A program made the translations under genes and the position numbers. From positions 1-64,000 of the forward strand of contig CAVSZG010000003.1 of the NCBI GenBank assembly GCA_963732405.1: a DNA stretch of 64,000 nt, given 5' to 3'. Origin of the DNA: JAUIAI01 sp963732405 (GTDB taxonomy: Bacteria > Pseudomonadota > Gammaproteobacteria > Burkholderiales > Burkholderiaceae_E). This document shows positions 37,121 through 45,754 of this stretch, piece after piece; the first letter of the stretch is position 1, and each line of letters begins with the position of its first letter. The notes below the pieces were generated by a model. The model was given only the letters and a program-made list of their open reading frames with translations. It did not search any database and was not told the DNA's origin.

Positions 37121-38965
37121 ATGAGTGCTCCAGTCGAAGTCAAAGTGCCGGATATCGGCGACTTTTCCGAAGTCGAGGTCATTGAAGTGCTGGTCGCACA
37201 AGGCCAGACGATCTCGCCCGAGCAGAGCCTGATCACGGTGGAAAGCGACAAGGCCTCGATGGAGATTCCCTCGCCGATCGCGGGGCGGATCACGCAGGTC
37301 ATGGTCAAGGTCGGCGACAAGGTTTCCGAGGGCAGTGTGCTGCTGCTCGCCGAGGCGGCTGGGTCGGATCAGCCCGCGTCGCCCCCGCCCGCTGCGCCGG
37401 TTGCCAGCCCGTTGCCCGCGGCACCGGCCGCCGGTGCCGGCTCTGCCGCCAGCCCGTCGGCCAGCGGTGCACAGCCGGTGCCCGCAGCGCCACGCGCCGT
37501 GCCGGCCATCGACACCTCGATCAAGGCCGACCATGAATGCGCGATGCTGGTCCTTGGTGCCGGCCCGGGCGGTTACTCCGCGGCGTTTCGCAGCGCCGAT
37601 CTGGGTCTGGACACGCTGCTCGTCGAACGGTATGCCACGCTGGGTGGTGTCTGTCTGAATGTCGGATGCATTCCGTCCAAGGCCTTGCTGCATCTGGCGG
37701 CGGTGGTCGACGAGGCGGCATCGTTTGCGGCGCATGGCATCAGCTTCGGCGCGCCGCAGATCGATCTGGACAAGGTGCGCGGCCACAAGGAGAAGGTGGT
37801 CGCCAAGCTCACGGGCGGCCTCGCCGGCATGGCCAAGGCGCGCAAGGTTCGCACGGTGCGCGGTGTCGGCCGGTTCATCGATGCCCATCATCTGGAGGTC
37901 GAACTCACCGAGGGCGATGGCCAGGCGCTGACTGGCGACAAGCAGATCGTGCGCTTCCAGCAAGCCATCATCGCAGCCGGTTCGCAATCGGTCCGCCTGC
38001 CGTTCCTGCCCGAGGACGAACGTATCGTCGACTCCACTGGTGCCCTGCAATTGCGCACGACGCCCAAGCGCATGCTGGTGATTGGCGGGGGCATCATCGG
38101 TCTGGAGATGGGCACGGTGTATTCCACACTCGGTGCCCGTCTGGATGTGGTCGAGATGCTCGACGGGCTGATGCCCGGCGCCGATCGGGATCTGGTCAAG
38201 GTCTGGCAAAAATTCAATGAGCGGCGCTTCGACAATCTGATGCTGGGCACCCGCACGGTGAAGGCCGAGGCAACCGATCAGGGCATCAAGGTGTGGTTCG
38301 AGGGGGCCAAGGCACCCGCCGAGCCGCAACTCTATGATCTGGTGCTGTCGGCTGTCGGGCGCAGTCCCAATGGCGCGCGTATCGCCGCCGAGCGCGCCGG
38401 TGTCACGGTCGGCGAGCGTGGCTTCATTCCGGTCGACAACCAGATGCGGACCAATCAGCCGCACATCTTTGCGATCGGCGATATCGTCGGCCAGCCCATG
38501 CTCGCGCACAAGGCGGTGCACGAGGCCCATGTGGCGGCCGAGGTCGCGGCCGGCATGCAGCGCTTTTTCGACGCCAAGGTCGTGCCCTCGGTGGCCTATA
38601 CGGATCCGGAAATCGCCTGGGTCGGGATCACCGAGGAACAGGCCAAGGCCAGTGGCATGAAGCTGGGCAAGTCAGTGTTTCCGTGGGCGGCTTCGGGTCG
38701 GGCGATTGCCAACGGCCGCGACGAAGGATTCACCAAGCTGTTGTTCGACGAACAGAGCCACCGGATTGTCGGCGGCGGCATCGTCGGCACCCATGCAGGC
38801 GACATGATCGGCGAGCTATGCCTGGCCATCGAAATGGGCGCCGATCCGACCGACATCGCCCGCACCATTCATCCGCATCCGACCCTGGGCGAATCCATCG
38901 GCATGGCGGCCGAAGTCTTCGAGGGCGTCTGCACCGACCTGCCACCACCGCGCAAGGCGCGCTGA
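37121..38965 (+). CDS. lpd: Dihydrolipoamide dehydrogenase with N-terminal lipoyl domain, E3
   Basis: The 614-residue flavoprotein starts with an extra lipoyl domain (about 3-78, Lys in VESDKASMEIPS), highly similar to those of the neighbouring E2, then an Ala/Pro linker (about 85-130). The E3 body follows: FAD motif VLGAGPGGYSAAF (about 143-155), redox disulfide GGVCLNVGCIPSK, NAD motif VIGGGIIGLEMGT and the C-terminal His-Glu dyad in IHPHPTLGESIG. It reoxidises E2 dihydrolipoyl groups with NAD. This fused form is known from betaproteobacterial and Neisseria complexes. Confidence 0.96.
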   Translation: MSAPVEVKVPDIGDFSEVEVIEVLVAQGQTISPEQSLITVESDKASMEIPSPIAGRITQVMVKVGDKVSEGSVLLLAEAAGSDQPASPPPAAPVASPLPAAPAAGAGSAASPSASGAQPVPAAPRAVPAIDTSIKADHECAMLVLGAGPGGYSAAFRSADLGLDTLLVERYATLGGVCLNVGCIPSKALLHLAAVVDEAASFAAHGISFGAPQIDLDKVRGHKEKVVAKLTGGLAGMAKARKVRTVRGVGRFIDAHHLEVELTEGDGQALTGDKQIVRFQQAIIAAGSQSVRLPFLPEDERIVDSTGALQLRTTPKRMLVIGGGIIGLEMGTVYSTLGARLDVVEMLDGLMPGADRDLVKVWQKFNERRFDNLMLGTRTVKAEATDQGIKVWFEGAKAPAEPQLYDLVLSAVGRSPNGARIAAERAGVTVGERGFIPVDNQMRTNQPHIFAIGDIVGQPMLAHKAVHEAHVAAEVAAGMQRFFDAKVVPSVAYTDPEIAWVGITEEQAKASGMKLGKSVFPWAASGRAIANGRDEGFTKLLFDEQSHRIVGGGIVGTHAGDMIGELCLAIEMGADPTDIARTIHPHPTLGESIGMAAEVFEGVCTDLPPPRKAR

Positions 38966-38969
38966 CCGG

Positions 38970-38982
38970 GCCGCTTCGCGGC
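38970..38982. terminator. Short hairpin between convergent lpd and cbbR
   Basis: GCCGC-TTC-GCGGC lies a few bases after the lpd stop and just before the end of cbbR on the other strand. It could end both transcripts, but no T-run follows. Confidence 0.35.
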
Positions 38983-39002
38983 TCTGGCGATCGTTTCCGT
39001 GC

Positions 39003-39962
39003 TCAGCCTGGTGGCGGCTTGATGCCGGCGGCCGTGGGCAACCAGGGCGCATCGTGCGCCGCCAGCCAGGCCTCTCCATGCTCGAGAATGAAGTAACGAA
39101 AGGCCTCGGCCGCCGGCGAGAGCACGCGGTTGGACATCGTCACCGCATACCAGGCCCGCATCACCGGCGTGCCCTCGACCGGCAATATCCTGAGCAGGCG
39201 ATTCTTCAGTTCCAGGCCGATGGTGTGCAGTGAGAGAAAGCCGATGCCGATGCCGGCCATGGTCGCCTGCTTGATCGCCTCGTTGCTCGAGATTTCGATC
39301 AGGGTTCGTGGACTGATGCGATAGTCATGGATGAATCGATCGAGCGAATCGCGCGTGCCGGAGGCGCTCTCGCGGATCAGGAAATCCATGCCGTTCAGAC
39401 GTTCCGGTGCGATCTGGGTTTCGCGCTGCCAGGGATGATCCCAGGCGGATACGAACACAAACGGGTGTGCGGCGAAGGGTTCGGCCCGTGTCGAGAATTC
39501 ATGGGGCGGACGGCCCATGATCGCGATGTCAATCTCGCTCGAGCCCAGGAAGGCGAACATCTGGGCGCGGTTTTGCGCGATCTGCAGGCGCACGTCCACG
39601 CCCGGATGCTGTTCCCGGAATCGGCCCATCAGATGGGGCACGAAGTACTTGGCGGTGCTGACCATGCCCACGGTCAGCTGCCCGGTTTCGAGCCGGGAAA
39701 AACGCGCCATGGCATCGCCGGCTTCCTTGAGTGTGGCGAGGATCCGCCGGGCGTAGACCAGAAAATATTCACCGCCGATGGTCAGGCTCACCTGCCGGCC
39801 ATTGCGCGAGAACAGTGGCAGCCCGACCGCCTTCTCGAGTTCCTTCATCTGCATCGACACCGCGGGCGGGGTCAGGTGCAGGGTCTCGGCAGCCCGCGCA
39901 AAGCTCTGTTCTTTCGACACCGCCTGCAGGACACGAAGCTGGCGCAGGGTCACGGCCTTCAT
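39003..39962 (-). CDS. cbbR: LysR-type regulator CbbR
   Basis: The 319-residue protein has the LysR N-terminal winged helix (TLRQLRVLQAVSKEQSFARAAETLHLTPPAVSMQMKELE, cited in part, about 4-42) and a substrate-binding domain with GIGFLSLHTIGLELKNRLL. Length, sequence style and position, divergent from cbbL with 128 bases between, identify it as CbbR. CbbR activates cbb operons in response to metabolites such as RuBP or phosphoenolpyruvate, depending on species, and binds T-N11-A sites like the one at 39974-39992. Confidence 0.93.
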   Translation of the reverse strand: MKAVTLRQLRVLQAVSKEQSFARAAETLHLTPPAVSMQMKELEKAVGLPLFSRNGRQVSLTIGGEYFLVYARRILATLKEAGDAMARFSRLETGQLTVGMVSTAKYFVPHLMGRFREQHPGVDVRLQIAQNRAQMFAFLGSSEIDIAIMGRPPHEFSTRAEPFAAHPFVFVSAWDHPWQRETQIAPERLNGMDFLIRESASGTRDSLDRFIHDYRISPRTLIEISSNEAIKQATMAGIGIGFLSLHTIGLELKNRLLRILPVEGTPVMRAWYAVTMSNRVLSPAAEAFRYFILEHGEAWLAAHDAPWLPTAAGIKPPPG

Positions 39963-39973
39963 GATTCACTCCA

Positions 39974-39992
39974 AGATAAGAGTTTCTTATCT
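39974..39992. promoter_or_regulatory. Probable CbbR operator
   Basis: AGATAAG (39974-39980) and CTTATCT (39986-39992) are perfect arms around AGTTT. The core reads TAA-N7-TTA, which fits both the LysR T-N11-A rule and the CbbR TNA-N7-TNA consensus. It lies just upstream of cbbR's start and about 100 bases before cbbL. Confidence 0.75.
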
Positions 39993-40090
39993 GTAACGGA
40001 AGAAATTCTGACTGTACCTTATTCATGGGCTTTCCTACAGTGTCGGAGTGCCGCGTTATTCCGGCCATCCGACATCGAGAGGAGAGCAAC

Positions 40091-41582
40091 TTGAACAAGC
40101 CAGTAGAGACGGACCTGGTGGCCGACGCCACGGACATCACCGCAGACAAGAAGAAGCGCTACGCCGCCGGCGTGCTCAAGTATCGCCAGATGGGTTATTG
40201 GCAGCCGGACTACCAGCCCAGCGCCACCAATACCGTGTGCCTGTTCCGGATCACCCCGCAGGAGGGGGTGGACCCGATCGAGGCGGCAGCTGCGGTGGCC
40301 GGCGAATCGAGCACGGCCACCTGGACGGTGGTCTGGACCGATCGCCTGACTGCCTGCGACAGCTATCGGGCCAAGGCATTCCGGGTCGAGCCGGTGCCGG
40401 GCACCCCGGGCCAGTACTTCGCCTGGGTCGCGTATGACCTGATCCTGTTCGAAGAGGGCTCGATCGCCAATCTGACCGCCAGCCTGATCGGCAACGTGTT
40501 CAGCTTCAAGCCGCTCAAGGCGGCTCGTCTGGAGGACATGCAGATTCCGGTGGCCTACGTCAAGACCTTCAAGGGTCCGCCCACCGGTCTGGTGGTCGAG
40601 CGAGAAGCGGCTGGACAAGTTCGGTCGTCCGCTGCTGGGCGCGACCACCAAGCCCAAGCTCGGCCTGTCGGGTCGCAACTACGGTCGCGTGGTCTATGAG
40701 GGCCTCAAGGGCGGGCTTGATTTCATGAAGGACGACGAGAACATCAACTCGCAGCCGTTCATGCACTGGCGCGACCGTTTCCTCTATGTGATGGATGCGG
40801 TGAACAAGGCCAGCGCCGCCACCGGCGAGGTCAAGGGCAGTTACCTGAACGTGACGGCCGCCACCATGGAAGACATGTACGAGCGCGCCGAACTGGCCAA
40901 GGAACTGGGCTCGGTCATCATCATGATCGATCTGGTGATTGGCTACAGCGCGATCCAGTCGATGAGCAACTGGTGTCGGCGCAACGACATGATCCTGCAC
41001 CTGCATCGGGCCGGTCACGGCACTTACACACGGCAGAAGAACCATGGCGTGAGTTTCCGGGTCATCGCCAAATGGATGCGCCTGGCCGGTGTCGACCATA
41101 TCCATGCCGGCACGGCGGTGGGCAAGCTCGAGGGGGATCCCCCGACCGTCCAGGGTTATTACGATGTCTGTCGCGAGAGCATCACCAAGCGCAACCTGGA
41201 GCGCGGCTTGTTCTTCGATCAGGACTGGGCGGACCTGCGCAAGGTGATGCCGGTGGCCTCAGGCGGAATTCACGCCGGTCAGATGCATCAGCTGCTCGAT
41301 CTGTTCGGCGACGACGTGGTCCTTCAGTTCGGCGGTGGCACGATCGGTCATCCGTCGGGCATCCAGGCCGGTGCGGTCGCCAATCGGGTGGCGCTCGAGG
41401 CAATGGTCAAGGCGCGCAACGAAGGTCGCGATATCGCCAACGAAGGACCCGAGATCCTGCGCCGGGCGGCCAAGTTCTGCACACCCTTGCAGCAGGCGCT
41501 CGACACCTGGGGCGAGATCACCTTCAATTACGCTTCCACCGACACCAGCGACTACGTGACCACGCCGTCCACGTCGGGCTGA
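40091..41582 (+). pseudogene. cbbL: RuBisCO large subunit, form IC (red type), with a single-base frameshift
   Basis: Translation from TTG 40091, with GGAGAG before it, gives red-type RbcL through VAYVKTFKGP and VVERE (about codon 172). The frame then slips; the remainder, RLDKFGRPLLGATTKPKLGLSGRN onward (cited in part), continues in the +1 frame to TGA 41582. Removing one A in CGAGAAGCG (40601-40609) restores a continuous 496-residue protein. All catalytic blocks survive: TTKPKLGLS, GGLDFMKDDENINSQPF, HLHRAGHG, VGKLEGD and ASGGIHAGQM. As written, the product would be truncated and inactive. The rest of the operon is intact, so a sequencing error is a serious alternative to a real mutation. 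Confidence 0.93.
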
Positions 41583-41600
41583 TTCCAGGAGAACCACATC

Positions 41601-42047
41601 ATGATGACCAATCCGACCGGCCGCATCACCCAGGGCCAGTTCAGCTTCCTGCCCGATCTCACCGATGAGGAGATCGCCCTGCAGATCCGCTACGGGCTCG
41701 AGCGCGGCTACGCCTGGAGCGTTGAATACACCGATGATCCGCATCCGCGCAACACGTATTGGGAGATGTTCGGCAATCCGATGTTCGACCTCAAGGACCC
41801 GGCGGGTGTGATGATGGAGGTCAATGCCTGCCGCAAGACCTTCCCGAATCACTACATCCGGATGATGGCCTTCGACTCGACACGCAATGTCGAATCGATC
41901 ACGATGTCCTTCATCGTGAACCGGCCGGCCAATGAACCGGGCTTCACCCTGGAGCGTCAGGAGGTCAATGGCCGTTCGATGCGCTACACCACGCGCACCT
42001 ATGCGGCCAATGCACCCGAAGGCGAGCGTTACGGCAGCGGGTCATGA
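41601..42047 (+). CDS. cbbS: RuBisCO small subunit, red type
   Basis: The 148-residue protein shows red-type small-subunit features: ITQGQFSFLPDLTDEEI (about 9-25), WSVEYTDDPHPRNTYWEMFGNPMFD (cited in part), and the C-terminal extension with beta-hairpin (RQEVNGRSMRYTTRTY) that replaces the green-type loop. It caps the L8 core of RuBisCO. AGGAGA lies before ATG 41601, 18 bases after cbbL. A second ATG follows immediately. Confidence 0.96.
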   Translation: MMTNPTGRITQGQFSFLPDLTDEEIALQIRYGLERGYAWSVEYTDDPHPRNTYWEMFGNPMFDLKDPAGVMMEVNACRKTFPNHYIRMMAFDSTRNVESITMSFIVNRPANEPGFTLERQEVNGRSMRYTTRTYAANAPEGERYGSGS

Positions 42048-42081
42048 TGAACACGGCAGGCCAGAACCGGCGGGCGCGGCG

Positions 42082-42792
42082 ATGAGCGGGCGGATTGCGC
42101 CCAGCATCCTCGCGGCCGACTTCGCCCGGTTGGGCGAAGAGGTGCGCGATGTGATCGCCGCCGGTGCCGACTGGATTCATTTCGACGTGATGGACAACCA
42201 CTACGTGCCCAACCTGAGCGTCGGGCCGGCCGTTGCCAAGGCGCTCAAGCCCTGGTGTCGCACCGCCGGTGGTGAGCCGGTCATGCTCGATGTGCATCTG
42301 ATGGTCGAGCCGGTGGATGAGCTGGCCGGTGCGTTTGCCGACGCGGGGGCGGATCTGATCAGCTTTCATCCCGATGCCAGTCGGCACGTGGACCGGACGA
42401 TCTCCCTGATCCGCGACAAGGGGTGTCAATGCGGGCTGGTCTTTAATCCGGCCACGCCGCTTGATGTGCTGACCTGGACCATCGACAAGATCGACCTGGT
42501 GCTCATCATGAGCGTGAATCCGGGCTTTGGCGGGCAGACCTTCATCGAGTCGGCATTGCGCAAGCTCACCCAGGCCCGGCAACTCATCGATGCGAGTGGG
42601 CGCGATATCCGGCTGGAAGTGGATGGCGGGATCAATGCGAAGAACATCGGCCTGGCCGCCAAGGCCGGTGCCGATACCTTCGTGGCGGGCAGTGCGATTT
42701 TCGGACAGTCCGATTACCGGGTGCCGATCGCGGCCATGCGCGAATCGCTGGCGCAGGTTGGGCGGCTCGGAAAGGGTCGTGAACCGTCGTGA
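42082..42792 (+). CDS. rpe: Ribulose-phosphate 3-epimerase
   Basis: The 236-residue TIM-barrel protein has the epimerase blocks IAPSILAADFARLG (about 5-18), WIHFDVMDNHYVPNLSVGP, LDVHLMVEP, VNPGFGGQTFI and EVDGGINAKN. Metal-binding His and Asp residues are present. It interconverts ribulose- and xylulose-5-phosphate; inside the cbb operon it serves RuBP regeneration (cbbE). Its stop overlaps the GTG start of cbbX by 4 bases. Confidence 0.95.
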   Translation: MSGRIAPSILAADFARLGEEVRDVIAAGADWIHFDVMDNHYVPNLSVGPAVAKALKPWCRTAGGEPVMLDVHLMVEPVDELAGAFADAGADLISFHPDASRHVDRTISLIRDKGCQCGLVFNPATPLDVLTWTIDKIDLVLIMSVNPGFGGQTFIESALRKLTQARQLIDASGRDIRLEVDGGINAKNIGLAAKAGADTFVAGSAIFGQSDYRVPIAAMRESLAQVGRLGKGREPS

Positions 42793-43745
42793 ACCGCCCC
42801 GCTTATGACATCCCCGGTATGCGGTCCTCGGCCGCGCCCGCCGCCATCGCTGAAGCACCCCGCGAGGCCGCCAGCTTCTCGACGGTCAACGAGGTGCTCG
42901 CCCACAGCCAGGTCGAGTCGGTCATCGCCGAACTCGAGCGTGATCTCGTCGGACTGCAGCCGGTCAAGCAGCGGATCCGTGACATCGCGGCGCTGCTGGT
43001 CATCGACCGGCTGCGCGCCGGCCACGGCCTGGCCGCCCAGTCGCCCTCGCTGCACATGAGTTTCACCGGCAATCCGGGCACGGGCAAGACCACGGTCGCC
43101 ATGCGCATGGCACAGATCCTGCATCGCCTGGGGTATGTGCGTGAGGGCCATCTCGTGGCGGTCACCCGCGATGATCTGGTCGGCCAGTACATCGGCCATA
43201 CCGCGCCCAAGACCAAGGAAGTGCTCAAGAAGGCGATGGGCGGGGTGTTGTTCATCGATGAGGCTTATTACCTCTATCGGCCGGAAAACGAGCGCGATTA
43301 TGGCCAGGAGGCCATCGAGATCCTGTTGCAGGTGATGGAGAACCAGCGTGACGACCTGGTGGTGATCCTGGCCGGCTACAAGGACCGGATGGACACTTTC
43401 TTCCGCTCCAACCCGGGCATGAGCTCGCGCATCGCTCATCACCTGGATTTCCCCGACTACGGTGTGGACGAGCTGCTCGAGATTGCCGACCGAATGCTGG
43501 GCACCGATAACTACCGATTTGATGCCGACACGCGCGCAACCTTCCGCGAGTATCTGCAGCGACGCATCGAACAGCCGCACTTCGCCAATGCGCGCAGCGT
43601 TCGCAATGCCCTGGAGCGGGCCAGACTGCGCCAGGCCAGCCGTCTGTTCGCGCAGCCCGACCGGGTTCTGACGGCCGACGATCTCACCACCCTGGTGGCT
43701 GACGACTTTCTCGCCAGCCGCGTATTCAAGACAACCGGTTCCTGA
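42789..43745 (+). CDS. cbbX: Red-type RuBisCO activase CbbX
   Basis: This 318-residue AAA+ protein has Walker A GNPGTGKTT (about 95-103), Walker B GVLFIDEAYYL (about 151-161), the pore-loop region LVGQYIGHTAPKTKE and the C-terminal arginine/helical region. CbbX pulls on the red-type large-subunit C-terminus to release inhibitory sugar phosphates, and is itself activated by RuBP. Start GTG 42789 overlaps rpe. Confidence 0.96.
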   Translation: MNRPAYDIPGMRSSAAPAAIAEAPREAASFSTVNEVLAHSQVESVIAELERDLVGLQPVKQRIRDIAALLVIDRLRAGHGLAAQSPSLHMSFTGNPGTGKTTVAMRMAQILHRLGYVREGHLVAVTRDDLVGQYIGHTAPKTKEVLKKAMGGVLFIDEAYYLYRPENERDYGQEAIEILLQVMENQRDDLVVILAGYKDRMDTFFRSNPGMSSRIAHHLDFPDYGVDELLEIADRMLGTDNYRFDADTRATFREYLQRRIEQPHFANARSVRNALERARLRQASRLFAQPDRVLTADDLTTLVADDFLASRVFKTTGS

Positions 43746-43746
43746 C

Positions 43747-44829
43747 ATGTTGCTGTCCAACAAACACACGCTGACCCAGTATCTGATCGAACAGCGTCGC
43801 CGCTTTCCGCAGGCAAGCGGCGAGCTCAATGCCTTGATCCTCGATGTCGCGCTGGCCTGCAAGGCCATCGCCCGGATCGTCGCCTTCGGTGCCTTGAGCG
43901 AGCAGGCGGCGCGGGTTGCCACGCCGGGTGGCCAGGTCAACGTTCAGGGCGAGGTGCAAAAGCCGCTCGACGTGATCAGCAACGACATCTTCGTGCAGAT
44001 GAATGAATGGGGTGGTCATCTGAACGGCATGGCCTCCGAAGAGATGGCCGAACCGCTGCAGATACCGCGCGAATATCCGCGCGGCAAGTATCTGCTCGTG
44101 TTCGATCCGCTGGACGGATCCTCGAATATCGACGTCAATGTGTCGGTGGGCAGCATCTTCTCGATCCTGCGTTCGCCGGCCGACGGACGCGATGTGACCG
44201 AGCAGGATTTCCTGCAGCCTGGTGCCCACCAGGTCGCCGCCGGTTATGCGATCTACGGACCGACCACGATGCTGGTCCTGTCGGTGGGCAATGGCGTGGT
44301 GGGCTTCACCCTCGATCCGAATCTGTCGGAATTCAAGCTCACCCATCCCGATATCCGCGTTGCGCCCGACAGCCGCGAGTTTGCGATCAATGCCTCGAAC
44401 AGCCGCTTCTGGGAGCCCCCGGTCAAACGGTATGTCGATGAATGCCTGGCGGGCAGCAGCGGGCCGCGCGGCGACGACTTCAACATGCGCTGGATCGCGT
44501 CGATGGTGGCCGAGGCGCATCGGATCTTCATGCGTGGCGGCGTCTTCCTGTATCCCCGCGATACCCGCTCACCGAGCCGGCCGGGTCGCCTGCGCATGCT
44601 CTACGAGGGCAACCCGATCGGCTTTCTGATGGAGCAGGCCGGCGGTCGGGCGAGCACCGGTCATGAGCCGCTGCTCGAGCTGCAGCCCGAGTCGCTGCAT
44701 CAGCGCATTCCGCTGGTCTTCGGATCCCGTCACGAGGTCGAGCGCATCGAGCAGTACCACCGCGAGCCGGTCGAGTCCCGGTTCGACAACCCTTTGTTCA
44801 GCGCTCGCGGTCTGTTTCGCGACGTTTAG
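43747..44829 (+). CDS. cbbF: Class I fructose-1,6-bisphosphatase
   Basis: The 360-residue enzyme carries the class I metal site VFDPLDGSSNIDVN (about 117-130) and NASNSRFWEPPVKRY, NMRWIASMVAEAHRI, and RLRMLYEGNPIGFLMEQAGG (cited in part). It hydrolyses fructose-1,6-bisphosphate and probably sedoheptulose-1,7-bisphosphate for RuBP regeneration. ATG 43747 comes 1 base after cbbX ends, implying translational coupling. Confidence 0.95.
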   Translation: MLLSNKHTLTQYLIEQRRRFPQASGELNALILDVALACKAIARIVAFGALSEQAARVATPGGQVNVQGEVQKPLDVISNDIFVQMNEWGGHLNGMASEEMAEPLQIPREYPRGKYLLVFDPLDGSSNIDVNVSVGSIFSILRSPADGRDVTEQDFLQPGAHQVAAGYAIYGPTTMLVLSVGNGVVGFTLDPNLSEFKLTHPDIRVAPDSREFAINASNSRFWEPPVKRYVDECLAGSSGPRGDDFNMRWIASMVAEAHRIFMRGGVFLYPRDTRSPSRPGRLRMLYEGNPIGFLMEQAGGRASTGHEPLLELQPESLHQRIPLVFGSRHEVERIEQYHREPVESRFDNPLFSARGLFRDV

Positions 44830-44851
44830 CCGTCGTTCAGGAGAGAGTTTC

Positions 44852-45754
44852 ATGTCGATACGTCACCCGATCATTGCGATCACCGGTTCATCGGGCGCCG
44901 GGACCACGTCGGTCACCCAGACCTTTCAGAATATTTTCCGTCGCGAGAAGATCGCGTCGATCATTGTCGAAGGCGACAGCTTCCATCGCTACGACCGGCT
45001 GGAGATGAAGCGTCTGCAGACCGAGAAGGATGCTGCGGGCGAGAAGAACTTCAGCCATTTCGGACCGGACACGAATCTGTTCACCGAACTGGAACAGCTG
45101 TTCGACGACTATGGCAAGACCGGCAAGGGCAAGATCCGCAAGTATCTGCACGACCATGAGGAAGCTGCGCCCTTCAAGCAGGAGCCGGGTACCTTCACGC
45201 CCTGGGTGGACGTGCCCGAGGGCACCGATCTGTTGTTTTATGAAGGTCTGCACGGGGCGGTCGTGACCGACAAGGTGAATATCGCCCGGCATCCCGATCT
45301 GTTGATCGGCGTGGTGCCGGTGATCAACCTCGAATGGATCCAGAAGCTCTGGCGAGACAAATCCAAGCGAGGCTATTCGGCCGAGGCTGTGACCGACACC
45401 ATCCTGCGGCGCATGCCCGACTACGTCAACTATATCTGCCCGCAGTTCACCCACACCCATGTGAACTTTCAACGGGTGCCCTGTGTCGATACCTCTAATC
45501 CGTTCGTGGCCCGGGACATTCCCGCTCCGGACGAAAGCTTCGTGGTGATCCGCTTCGCCAATCCGAAGGGCATCGATTTTCCGTATCTGATGAGCATGAT
45601 CAACGGCTCGTTCATGTCTCGCGCCAATACCGTGGTGGTGCCCGGGGGCAAGATGGAACTGGCCATGCAATTGATCTTCACGCCCTTTGTCTGGCGCATG
45701 ATGGAGCGTCGACGCGAGGCGAACAAATCGGCTCGCACCGGGAGCGCCTCATGA
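44852..45754 (+). CDS. cbbP: Phosphoribulokinase
   Basis: The 300-residue proteobacterial-type enzyme has P-loop ITGSSGAGTTSV (about 9-20), EGDSFHRYDR (about 41-50), and the conserved blocks KNFSHFGPDTN, LFYEGLHGAVV, PVINLEWIQK and RRMPDYVNYICPQFTHTHVNFQRVP (cited in part). It phosphorylates ribulose-5-phosphate to RuBP and is the committed enzyme of the cycle. GGAGAG precedes ATG 44852; it overlaps cbbT by 4 bases. Confidence 0.96.
   Translation: MSIRHPIIAITGSSGAGTTSVTQTFQNIFRREKIASIIVEGDSFHRYDRLEMKRLQTEKDAAGEKNFSHFGPDTNLFTELEQLFDDYGKTGKGKIRKYLHDHEEAAPFKQEPGTFTPWVDVPEGTDLLFYEGLHGAVVTDKVNIARHPDLLIGVVPVINLEWIQKLWRDKSKRGYSAEAVTDTILRRMPDYVNYICPQFTHTHVNFQRVPCVDTSNPFVARDIPAPDESFVVIRFANPKGIDFPYLMSMINGSFMSRANTVVVPGGKMELAMQLIFTPFVWRMMERRREANKSARTGSAS

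Noticed and set aside
40591..40620. Programmed ribosomal frameshift in cbbL
   Set aside because: There is no slippery heptamer, stimulatory stem-loop or Shine-Dalgarno-like element at the site, and no RuBisCO is known to need one. A mutation or sequencing error fits better.
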